Assembly: GCF_019747315.1 (NCBI RefSeq) | Contig: NZ_JAIEQY010000400.1 | Span: 1 to 34,594, forward strand | Origin: Roseococcus sp. | Lineage (GTDB): Bacteria > Pseudomonadota > Alphaproteobacteria > Acetobacterales > Acetobacteraceae | Direction: 5' to 3' | DNA length: 34,594 nt | The notes under the pieces: generated by a model | The model's input: only the letters and a program-made list of their open reading frames with translations | What the model was told of the DNA's origin: nothing | Databases searched by the model: none | Part shown: positions 9,068 through 15,701 of the stretch, in pieces | Position numbering within the stretch: position 1 is the stretch's first letter | Layout: each line of letters starts with the position of its first letter | Program-made: the position numbers and the translations under genes

Positions 9068-9134
9068 GGCAGGCGCGTCACCCGGGCGCGGCCGAAGGGT
9101 CGTCACCCATCCACGGCCGCCAGGCCGCCCATGA
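9048..9134 (+). CDS. Possible 28-residue leader ORF coupled to the response regulator
   Basis: A short frame reading M-S-G-A-L-R-K-A-G-A, then Arg/Pro-rich to the end. It begins at an ATG with the strongest ribosome site in the cassette (GGAGGAG at 9037-9043). It overlaps the last 20 bases of the kinase gene in another frame, and its TGA overlaps the regulator ATG as ATGA (9131-9134). The regulator itself has no good Shine-Dalgarno sequence, so this frame may deliver ribosomes to it. It may have no function as a protein. Resemblance to known proteins: none recognised. Confidence 0.35.
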   Translation: MSGALRKAGASPGRGRRVVTHPRPPGRP

Positions 9135-9811
9135 GCGAGCGCATTCTTCTGGTGGATGACGACAGCAATTATGCCGCCGCCCTCTCCCGTTATCTCGCAA
9201 CCCATGGTTACCAGGTCAGCACGGCGCCGGATGCGCGCGATGTGGAACTGCGGCTGCAACGCGATGCGCCGCATCTCGTCCTGCTGGAGCAATGCATGGG
9301 TGGCATGGCCGGCACCACGGTGCTGCGGCGCATCAGCGCCGTCTCGGGCGTACCCGTCATCATCCTGACACGCCGATCCGACCCGATCGAGCGGATCATC
9401 AATCTGGAGAGCGGCGCGGATGACGAGGTCCACAAATCCGTCTCACGCAGGGAGATTCTGGCCCGGATGCGGGCCGTCCTGCGGCGCAGCCAGGCAAGCC
9501 GGAAGCGTCACCCCGGTGGCTGGGCGGTGCAGGCCGCGCAGCGGGATGTCATCCGGCCCGATGGCTCGCCCAGCGACTTGACCACGGCGGAGTTCGCGAT
9601 GCTGCGCGCGCTGATGGCGGCCAAGGGCGAACCCGTCAGCCGCATGCAATTGTCCCAGCATGTCTTTGCACGGCCGCTGAGCCCCGGGGACCGCGCGGTG
9701 GACACCGTGATCTACAAGCTCCGCAGCAAGCTGGGGCCCATGGTGATCGTGACGGTGCGGCCCGTGGGCTATGCCTTCGCCGGCTTTGCGGAGGCTCTGG
9801 CGGCGGAGTGA
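9131..9811 (+). CDS. OmpR-family response regulator with Asp-to-Glu phosphosite
   Basis: A 226-residue regulator with an N-terminal receiver and a C-terminal winged-helix DNA-binding domain. The acidic pocket (VDDD, residues 8-11), the Thr of VIILTRR and the Lys of HKSVSRREIL are present. The phosphoacceptor position, however, reads LLEQCMGGMAG, where canonical relatives have LLDLMLPGMDG. Residue 53 (GAG at 9287-9289) is Glu, and the following Pro and Asp are also lost. The effector domain is intact: LTTAEFAMLRALM, then VDTVIYKLRSKL and VRPVGYAF. A Glu at this position often mimics phospho-Asp, so the protein may be constitutively active or regulated by other means. It probably controls the cassette and the GH8 gene through the shared motif upstream of both. 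Confidence 0.9.
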   Translation: MSERILLVDDDSNYAAALSRYLATHGYQVSTAPDARDVELRLQRDAPHLVLLEQCMGGMAGTTVLRRISAVSGVPVIILTRRSDPIERIINLESGADDEVHKSVSRREILARMRAVLRRSQASRKRHPGGWAVQAAQRDVIRPDGSPSDLTTAEFAMLRALMAAKGEPVSRMQLSQHVFARPLSPGDRAVDTVIYKLRSKLGPMVIVTVRPVGYAFAGFAEALAAE

Positions 9812-9835
9812 GAAGGCCGGGCTTGGCACGCGGCG

Positions 9836-9850
9836 AACAAGACTCGACAA
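9836..9850 (+). promoter_or_regulatory. Second copy of the putative OmpR-type operator, upstream of GH8
   Basis: AACAA at 9836-9840 and GACAA at 9846-9850 repeat with a 10-bp period. The 14-mer ACAAGACTCGACAA (9837-9850) matches 13 of 14 bases of the copy at 5033-5046. The site is 66 bases before the GH8 start. It sits at the edge of an AT-rich stretch (about 9838-9898) that stands out from the GC-rich surroundings and is the likely GH8 promoter. The binding regulator is inferred. Confidence 0.45.
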
Positions 9851-9916
9851 CTCTCGGCATTAACGAATTAACAAAATACAACTATAAGTTGTGCTTCACG
9901 AGCAAGAGGCACCGCC

Positions 9917-10990
9917 ATGGACCATCGCAACGCGTTTCGTGCCAGCCGCCGTATCGCCCTCTCGGCCCCGGCCTTGTTGCTCCTCGGGCGGGGCGCCGGC
10001 GCCCAGCCTGCCGCAGCAACGCGCTGGACCCTGTTCAAGCAGCGTTTCCTCGCGCCTGAGGGCCGCATCGTGGACAGCGACAATGCCGGCATCTCGCATT
10101 CGGAGGGCCAGGCCTGGGGCCTGCTCTTCGCCGGCAAGCATGAGGATTGGCCGACGTTCGAACGCCTCCTGCGCTGGACGCGCGGCAACCTGGCCATCCG
10201 GGGGGATCGCCTGCTGGCCTGGCGCTTCCGGCCGATCGGCGGCGTGGACGACATCAACTCCGCCACCGATGCCGACCTGTTTTACGCCTGGGCTCTGCTG
10301 CGGGCCGACCAGCGCTGGCCGGGCCAGGGGCTGCGCGCGATGGCGGCGGCGGTGGCGGCGGATATCCTGCGCGTCTCCTGCCGGCAATTCGAGGGGCGCA
10401 CGCTGCTCATGCCCGGCGCCTGGGGGTTCGACCATGCGGATCACCTGGTGGTGAACCCGTCCTACTATGTGTTCCCCGCCCTGGAGGCGATGGCCCTGGC
10501 CTTTCCGCATCCCGGCTGGGCCGCGCTGATCGCGGAGGGCGAACGGATGATGGCGCAGGCGCGTTTCGGGCGCTGGGGCCTGCCCGCCGACTGGGTCGCC
10601 CTGGGGCGCCGCGGCGGCCCCGTGGAGCCGCAGCGCGGGCGGGGCGATCGCTTCGGGGATGATGCGGTCCGCGTCCCGCTCTACCTGGCCTGGTCCGGGC
10701 GGTGGCAGGCCCCACCCATCGCCGCCGCCGCGCAGTTCTGGAACGAGCCCTCGCACCCTTTCCAGCCCGCCTGGGTTCGCCTCAGCACGGGCGCCATCTC
10801 CAACTACCCCGCGAGCCAGGGCATGGCGGCCATCCGTGCCCTGGTCTCGCCGCGCGATGCTGCCCGCGCCGCCCAGCCGCCCGGGGAAGACCGGGGCTAC
10901 TACAGCGCCTGCCTCTCCCTCCTCACGGAATGCGCCGCGACCGAGGGGCCGCCCCGGCCCGACGGCCTGCGGGTGGCGGCCTTGCGGTGA
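9917..10990 (+). CDS. Secreted glycoside hydrolase family 8 (endoglucanase-type)
   Basis: A 357-residue family GH8 enzyme, which cleaves beta-1,4-glucan-type chains; bacterial relatives include BcsZ/CMCax, which trims nascent cellulose. An N-terminal region with RR followed by a hydrophobic run and AGAQ suggests export, possibly by Tat. Glu63 in SEGQAWG is the predicted general acid. SATDADLFYAWALL (115-128) is the GH8 signature, with ATDAD instead of the common ATDGD. The Asp pair 248-249 in GDDAVRVPLYLAW matches the second catalytic region. AAGAGG precedes the ATG by about 9 bases. No bcsA or bcsB lies in the window, so it is an orphan glucanase next to a sensory cassette. Its stop is 10 bases from the convergent hydrolase stop. 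Confidence 0.88.
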   Translation: MDHRNAFRASRRIALSAPALLLLGRGAGAQPAAATRWTLFKQRFLAPEGRIVDSDNAGISHSEGQAWGLLFAGKHEDWPTFERLLRWTRGNLAIRGDRLLAWRFRPIGGVDDINSATDADLFYAWALLRADQRWPGQGLRAMAAAVAADILRVSCRQFEGRTLLMPGAWGFDHADHLVVNPSYYVFPALEAMALAFPHPGWAALIAEGERMMAQARFGRWGLPADWVALGRRGGPVEPQRGRGDRFGDDAVRVPLYLAWSGRWQAPPIAAAAQFWNEPSHPFQPAWVRLSTGAISNYPASQGMAAIRALVSPRDAARAAQPPGEDRGYYSACLSLLTECAATEGPPRPDGLRVAALR

Positions 10991-11000
10991 CGCGGCCGGG

Positions 11001-11459
11001 CTACGCCTCGCGCGTGTAGCGGAAGTTGCAATGGGTGGCGCCACCCATGATGGTCTGGGTGCGCTCCAGCTTGAGCTTGGGGTCATACCCCTCGCAGAGA
11101 GCGCCATCGCGGTTGCACGACAGCACGGCGCCGAGCTTGGCCAGGCCCATCTCCCGATAGCTCTCGGCATAGCGGCAGCGCGTCACGTTGAAGTCGAAAT
11201 GCGTCTCGTCCTGGCGCAGCACCTCGATGCGCAGCGCGTCATCCAGCTTCCAGCGCTCCATCGCATCGGCGAAGTGCTGGATGCTGGGCGTCTCGGCCGT
11301 GGCGGCGATGGCGGCACCCGCCTGTCGCGCCAGCTTCACGATGGCGCGGGAGAGGATTTGCGTCGCCTGTTCCTCGCCCAGGCTCGCCGACATCTCCTCG
11401 AAGATCCCCTTGGCGAAGGCGGCTTCGATGCGGCGTTGCTCGAGAACGGAGAGGGTCAT
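11001..11459 (-). CDS. L-2-amino-thiazoline-4-carboxylic acid hydrolase family protein
   Basis: A 152-residue protein of the ATC hydrolase family, named for the step from L-2-amino-thiazoline-4-carboxylate to N-carbamoyl-L-cysteine in bacterial cysteine production. Family hallmarks near the C-terminus are VTRCRYAESYREMGLAKLG, LSCNRDGALCEGYDP and RTQTIMGGATHCNF, with several conserved cysteines. The assignment is by family resemblance; many members have not been tested and may act on other substrates. The start at 11459 has AGGAG about 9 bases upstream. It is the third gene of a minus-strand run ArsR - MFS - hydrolase, 31 bases after the MFS stop, so transport and turnover of one compound under ArsR control is plausible. 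Confidence 0.72.
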   Translation of the reverse strand: MTLSVLEQRRIEAAFAKGIFEEMSASLGEEQATQILSRAIVKLARQAGAAIAATAETPSIQHFADAMERWKLDDALRIEVLRQDETHFDFNVTRCRYAESYREMGLAKLGAVLSCNRDGALCEGYDPKLKLERTQTIMGGATHCNFRYTREA

Positions 11460-11490
11460 GCGGCGGCGCTCCTGTGCGTGGAGCGCAACC

Positions 11491-12687
11491 CTAACGCGGG
11501 CGTGGCAGGAAGCGGTAGCCGGCCATGCCGCCCGCGAGGCAAAGGGCGATCAGCGCGAAGCCCGCGCGATACCCCCCCTCGCCCGCGCCGACCCAGGCCA
11601 CGGCCCAGCCCACCAGCGCCGGCAACAGCGCCGAGCCCAGCACCTGGGCGAGGTTCACCGTGGTGACGCCGCGCCCCACCAGATGCTCGGCAAAGAGCGC
11701 GCGGCCCTGCGTCACCAGCAGGATGGAATAGGCCGAGAAGAAGCAGCACAGCATCAGCAGCGCGATCGCCAGGGGCAGCGGCAGGCCGGGCCAGAGCGCC
11801 AGGGCGAGCAGCGTCGCCACCACCATCCCGGCCGAGGCCAGCACGGCGGAATCACGGCCAAGCCAGCGCTCCAGCGGCGGTACCGCCAGTTGTCCGGCCG
11901 GCACGGCGAGCCCCATGGCGAGAATCACCGCTCCCCGCCCCGCCGCGTCCAGCCCATGCACGTCGAACAAATAAGGCCCGGCCCAGAGCGCCAGCAGCGT
12001 GGCCATGGCCGCATAGGCGAAGGTGTGCAGCGAGAGGATGCGCGGCAGGCCCGGCGTGGCCCAGACCGTGAGTTGCCCGGCCAGCACCTGGCCCAGGGAT
12101 TCCGGCGCGCGCGGCGGTGGCGGTGCCTCCGGCGGGTGATCCGCCGCGAGGGCGGCCCAGAGCAGCCCGATCACCGCCATCAGCCCGGCCGAGAGCAGGA
12201 AGGCCCCGCGCCAGCCCAGCCACCCCGCCATCACCGCCAGCGGCGCGCCGGCGGCGAGGATGCCGAGGTTGCTCCAGGCGAAGATGGAGCTCAGCGCCCG
12301 GGTCAGCGCCGGCCCCTTGTGCCAGCGCCCGGTGAGAAAGACGGCCGACATGAAGCTCGCCCCGCAACCCAGGCCGAGCAGGAAGCGCGCGGCGATGAAC
12401 TGCGTGCCATCCTGCGCCAGTCCCTGCGCCGCGGCCCCCAGCACGGCGAGGCCGGTGAGCCAGAGCACCAGCCGGCGCGGCCCGATGCGGTCCAGCAGCG
12501 CGCCCACCGGAATCTGCGCCACCATCAGCGCGCCGAAGAAGGCGGTGTTGGCGGCCCCCAGCGCGGCCGGGCCGAGGCCGAGATCCTGCGCCAATTCGGG
12601 CGCCACCACGCCCACGGCGGCGCGGTGGAACTGCGAGGCGCCGGTCATCACGGCCAAGGCGAGGCCGATCTTCTGGGCGGGGTTCAT
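11491..12687 (-). CDS. MFS transporter, second gene of the ArsR-linked operon
   Basis: A 398-residue, 12-helix major facilitator. VPVGALLDRIGPRR-type sequence after the second helix is the MFS loop motif (here IPVGALLDRIGPRR). The start MNPAQKIGLALAV (ATG 12687) places the first helix correctly. The frame remains open further upstream through a palindromic repeat whose translation looks meaningless. The Shine-Dalgarno GGAGG, 9 bases before the ATG, lies inside that repeat's stem, followed by a T5 run, so expression may be attenuated. Substrate unknown. Pairing with an ArsR-type regulator and a thiazoline-carboxylate hydrolase suggests movement of a sulfur or amino-acid-like compound, but this is inference. 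Confidence 0.85.
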   Translation of the reverse strand: MNPAQKIGLALAVMTGASQFHRAAVGVVAPELAQDLGLGPAALGAANTAFFGALMVAQIPVGALLDRIGPRRLVLWLTGLAVLGAAAQGLAQDGTQFIAARFLLGLGCGASFMSAVFLTGRWHKGPALTRALSSIFAWSNLGILAAGAPLAVMAGWLGWRGAFLLSAGLMAVIGLLWAALAADHPPEAPPPPRAPESLGQVLAGQLTVWATPGLPRILSLHTFAYAAMATLLALWAGPYLFDVHGLDAAGRGAVILAMGLAVPAGQLAVPPLERWLGRDSAVLASAGMVVATLLALALWPGLPLPLAIALLMLCCFFSAYSILLVTQGRALFAEHLVGRGVTTVNLAQVLGSALLPALVGWAVAWVGAGEGGYRAGFALIALCLAGGMAGYRFLPRPR

Positions 12688-12690
12688 CAA

Positions 12691-12810
12691 AAAGGGCCTC
12701 CGGCGGCTGGGGCCGAGAGGCCCCAGACCCCGATCCTTGGGCCAGGTTCTGGGAACTGGGCGCCATTCCTGGGGTCTGGGGCCTCTCGGCCCCAGCCGCC
12801 GGAGGCCTTT
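12691..12810. repeat. Long palindromic repeat, copy 1
   Basis: An almost perfect inverted repeat of about 40 bases per arm (12691-12731 and 12771-12810; one extra G in the left arm) flanks a 39-base spacer. Each arm carries its own smaller palindrome, CTGGGGCC-GAGA-GGCCCCAG. The outer ends read GGGCCTCCGGCGGCTGGGG. The same arms occur at 22298-22424 with a different spacer and as a half copy at 25380-25407. It lies between the arsR stop and the MFS start. On the minus strand it ends in T5, like an intrinsic terminator. Confidence 0.9.
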
Positions 12811-12817
12811 CCTCTTG

Positions 12818-13504
12818 TCACAACGCAATCCCGAACTCGGCCGCCAACGCCCGTGCCCCTTCCGGCGTGCAGGCCAGGCGCCGGCGTTGCAGCGTGTCCG
12901 TGGCCCCCGGCTCGATGCGCGTCAGCCAATGCCGGCGCAGCATCAGCGCAGTGACTTCGCGCCCCAGCCCGCCCGCCAGATGCGGCCGCCGCTCGGACCA
13001 GTCCATGCAGTCACAGGCGAAGCGCGGCGCCCGGCGCGCGGCGGCCAGGTCCACGCCGAGGGTGGTGCAGCGCGCCTCGCCCTGCGCGGTCAGGGCCCAG
13101 CCGCCGGGGGCGGCCTCCATCCAGCCATCGCCCGAAAGCCGCTCATGCAGCGCGACGCCGAGGCGGCCAGCGAGGTGGTGCCAGCACAGCCGGCCCTGCC
13201 GGAAGGCTTCGCCATGCGGCCAGGATTTGCGCGGGTTGGTTTGCGGCAGGGCGATGAGCGTTTCCAGCGCGGCGGCGATCTCCTCGCCCGCCAGGCGATG
13301 ATAGCGGTGGCGGCCCTGGGCATGCACGGTGATGAGCCCGGATTCGGCCAGCGCCTTCAGCTGCGCGCTGGCGGCGGCGGCGCCGATCCCGGCGATGCGC
13401 GCCAATTCGCCGGCCGTCAGCGCCTCGCCCGGCAGCAGGGCCTGGAGCATGGCGGCACGGGAGGGGTCGCCGATCAGGGCGGCGATGCTGGCGAGGTTCG
13501 ACAT
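12818..13504 (-). CDS. ArsR-family winged-helix regulator
   Basis: A 228-residue transcription factor. The first 90 residues form the ArsR winged helix: a DPSRAAMLQALL first helix, LTAGELARIAGIGAAAASAQLKALAESGLI as helix-turn-helix, and a HRYHRLAG wing. The C-terminal 130 residues include ACDCMDWSERRPHLAGGLG, a conserved Cys-containing block in this subgroup, which may sense a ligand or a metal, though no classical ArsR metal box (ELCVCDL) is seen. A perfect GTGCAG-N4-CTGCAC palindrome begins two bases before the start codon, suggesting autoregulation. It is followed on the same strand by the MFS and hydrolase genes and is divergent from the EEP-family gene, which it may also control. Confidence 0.87.
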   Translation of the reverse strand: MSNLASIAALIGDPSRAAMLQALLPGEALTAGELARIAGIGAAAASAQLKALAESGLITVHAQGRHRYHRLAGEEIAAALETLIALPQTNPRKSWPHGEAFRQGRLCWHHLAGRLGVALHERLSGDGWMEAAPGGWALTAQGEARCTTLGVDLAAARRAPRFACDCMDWSERRPHLAGGLGREVTALMLRRHWLTRIEPGATDTLQRRRLACTPEGARALAAEFGIAL

Positions 13505-13506
13505 CA

Positions 13507-13522
13507 GTGCAGCCTACTGCAC
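13507..13522. promoter_or_regulatory. Putative ArsR operator
   Basis: A perfect 6-bp inverted repeat, GTGCAG-CCTA-CTGCAC, lies in the 87-base gap between arsR (start 13504) and the divergent EEP-family gene (start 13592). Dyads of this size next to an ArsR start are usual autoregulatory sites. No copy was noticed elsewhere in the window. Confidence 0.45.
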
Positions 13523-13591
13523 CACAGGCGGCCGGGTTTCGGAACCGGCCGAAGCCTCGCCTTGCCGGGATTTCCCCGGCAGGATGGGCTG

Positions 13592-14461
13592 ATGCGCTTT
13601 GCCCTCCTCGCCATCGCCCTGCTCGCCACCTGGCCGGTCCAGGCAGCCGAACTCAAGATCGCCTCCTGGAACATCGCCTGGCTCACGCTGCGGCCGGCCA
13701 ATGACCCCGACCTGCCGCGCGGCCTGACCCCCCGGCAGCCGGGCGACTTCACCCTGCTGGCCGAATATGCCCGCCGGCTGGAGGCCGATGTGGTGGCCCT
13801 GCAGGAGGTGGACGGGCCGGAGGCCGCCGCCCGCGTGTTCAACCCGCGCGACTACGTCTTCTTCTTCCCCGATGAGCGCGACATCCAGCGCACCGGCTTC
13901 GCGGTGAAGCGCAACCTGCGCGCCATCCGCAACGCGGATCTGGCCGCGCTGGATTTGGCGCCGAATGCCCGCTTCTCGCAGCGCCGCGGCACCGACATCA
14001 CGGTGGAGAGCGAGGGGCGCATGCTCCGCCTGCTCTCGGTGCATCTCAATGCCGGCTGTCGCGAAGGGCCGATGGACCCCGCGCGCGGCCGCGAGTGCGA
14101 CAACCTCTCGCGCCAGTCCGAGGTGCTGGCCGGCTGGGTGGCGGCCCGCCGCGCCGAGGGCGCCGCGTTTGCCATCCTCGGCGATTTCAACCGCCGCATC
14201 CCGGATGCGCGGGATGACCTGCTCGTGCAGCTTACCCGCGCGGCACCGCTGGTCCGGCTGAATGAGGGCGTTTCCAACCCCTGCTGGAGCGACGCGCGGG
14301 GCGGGCGGCCCTTCATCAGCCATATCTTCCTGGGCGGGCCGGCGCAGCGTTGGGTGGTGCCGAACAGCCTGCGCGTCATGGTCTATGCCGAGCGCGACCC
14401 CGCCATGCGGGACCGTCTGTCCGACCACTGCCCCCTCAGCTTCCGCATCAGGATGAACTGA
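13592..14461 (+). CDS. Exported endonuclease/exonuclease/phosphatase-family protein
   Basis: A 289-residue protein of the EEP superfamily (DNase I / AP endonuclease / phosphodiesterase fold). A short signal peptide ends at about VQAAELK. Motifs in order: LKIASWNIAWL with the metal-site Asn, VVALQEVDG with the catalytic Glu, LLSVHLNAGC, FAILGDFNRRI with the Asp/Asn pair, and LSDHCPL with the C-terminal Asp-His. The catalytic set appears complete. A cysteine-rich loop (CREGPMDPARGREC) may form a disulfide in the periplasm. The substrate (nucleic acid, phosphoester lipid or other) is open. The ATG at 13592 follows AGGATGGG and a GCCGGG/CCCGGC hairpin at about 13564-13580. The next gene starts one base after its stop, so it leads a four-gene operon. 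Confidence 0.85.
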   Translation: MRFALLAIALLATWPVQAAELKIASWNIAWLTLRPANDPDLPRGLTPRQPGDFTLLAEYARRLEADVVALQEVDGPEAAARVFNPRDYVFFFPDERDIQRTGFAVKRNLRAIRNADLAALDLAPNARFSQRRGTDITVESEGRMLRLLSVHLNAGCREGPMDPARGRECDNLSRQSEVLAGWVAARRAEGAAFAILGDFNRRIPDARDDLLVQLTRAAPLVRLNEGVSNPCWSDARGGRPFISHIFLGGPAQRWVVPNSLRVMVYAERDPAMRDRLSDHCPLSFRIRMN

Positions 14462-14462
14462 C

Positions 14463-15701
14463 TTGCACGATTTCCTGCGCGTGACGCTGCCGCTCGCCGC
14501 GGTGAATTTCCTGAACCAGGCGAGCCGGGCGGTGCTGGCGGTGATCGGCCCGCTGCTGGCGCTGGAATTCGCGCTTTCGGCCGCCGATCTCGGGCTGCTG
14601 GCGGCGGTGTTCTTCGTGGCCTATGCCGCCGCGCAATTGCCGGTGGGCATCGCGCTCGACCGCTACGGCGCGCGGCGCGTGCAGAGCGTGCTGGCGCTGA
14701 CGGCGGGCGCCGGCTTCATCACCTGCGCGCTGTCCGATGGCGTGGTGATGCTGGGCGTCGGGCGCTTCATCACCGGCATCGGCATCTCGGCGGGGTTGAT
14801 GGCCATGCTCAAGGCCAATACGCAATGGTTCCCCAAGGCACGGGTGGCGGCGATGACGGGCAGCGGCGTCTTCGTCGGCGCGCTGGGCGGCATGATGGCG
14901 ACCTTGCCGCTGGCCAGCATCCTGCCCTTCGTGGGTTGGCGGGGCGGCTTCATGATCCTCGCCGTGCTCTCGGGGCTGATCGCGGCCTGGATCTGGTTCT
15001 CGGTGGCGGATGCGCCGGCGGGCCATGTGAAGCCGGTGAGCCGCGGGCTGGGCGCCGAAATCCGCGCCTTCGGGCCAATCTTCGCCCACCCCTATTTCCT
15101 GCGCTTCGTGCCGGCCATCGTGATCCTCTCCGGGCTGAACTTCGTTTATCAGGGGCTCTGGGCCGGGCCCTGGCTGCGCGATGTGGCGGGCTTCGGCGAT
15201 GCGGCGCGCGCCATCGTGCTCTTCGCCTATGCCGGCGGCATGGCGGCGGGCAGCCTGCTGACCGGCCAGGCGGCGAGCTTCTTCCAGGCGCGCGGCCAGT
15301 CGCCCATGCTGGTGCCCTGCATCGGCATGGGGCTGCAGATCGTGATCCAGGCGACGCTGATCTTCGCACCGCCCTCGGGCATGGCCGCGCTCTGCCTCAT
15401 CTGGTTCGCCTTTGCCGTCTCCGGCTCCTCCGGCCCTTCGGGCTATGCCGCCGTGGGGCAGCGCTTCGGCGCGGAATATGCGGGGCGGGTGGCGACCGCG
15501 ATCAATGGCTCCATGCTCGTGCTGGTCTTCATCCTGCAATACGTCATCGGCGCCATCATCGACCTCTGGCCGCGCACCGCCTCGGGCGGCTGGGACGCGG
15601 CCGGCTATGGCTGGGCGATGGGGCTGACGCTCCTGCTCCAGGCTGCCACGATTTTCTGGGCATGGCGCGGCCATGCCCTCATCGGAGGAAAACGCGCATG
15701 A
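14463..15701 (+). CDS. MFS transporter in the EEP-PPK2-GGCT operon
   Basis: A 412-residue major facilitator with 12 predicted helices. LPVGIALDRYGARRVQ after the second helix is the MFS loop 2-3 signature. The start appears to be a TTG at 14463, one base after the upstream stop, with AGGATG about 7 bases before it. The first helix (VTLPLAAVNFLNQ) begins shortly after, so an ATG further on would cut into it. The stop overlaps the PPK2 ATG as ATGA (15698-15701). Substrate unknown; neighbours handling phosphate polymers and glutathione-type peptides do not settle it. Confidence 0.83.
   Translation: MHDFLRVTLPLAAVNFLNQASRAVLAVIGPLLALEFALSAADLGLLAAVFFVAYAAAQLPVGIALDRYGARRVQSVLALTAGAGFITCALSDGVVMLGVGRFITGIGISAGLMAMLKANTQWFPKARVAAMTGSGVFVGALGGMMATLPLASILPFVGWRGGFMILAVLSGLIAAWIWFSVADAPAGHVKPVSRGLGAEIRAFGPIFAHPYFLRFVPAIVILSGLNFVYQGLWAGPWLRDVAGFGDAARAIVLFAYAGGMAAGSLLTGQAASFFQARGQSPMLVPCIGMGLQIVIQATLIFAPPSGMAALCLIWFAFAVSGSSGPSGYAAVGQRFGAEYAGRVATAINGSMLVLVFILQYVIGAIIDLWPRTASGGWDAAGYGWAMGLTLLLQAATIFWAWRGHALIGGKRA

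Noticed and set aside
5639..9433. Minus-strand frame of 1264 codons opposite the binding protein, kinase and regulator
   Set aside because: It runs across three well-supported genes and reads as Gln/Arg/Gly-rich shadow sequence.
14463..14465. Moving the second plus-strand MFS start to a downstream codon
   Set aside because: The TTG directly follows the upstream stop with an AGGATG ribosome site, and later starts would cut the first membrane helix.
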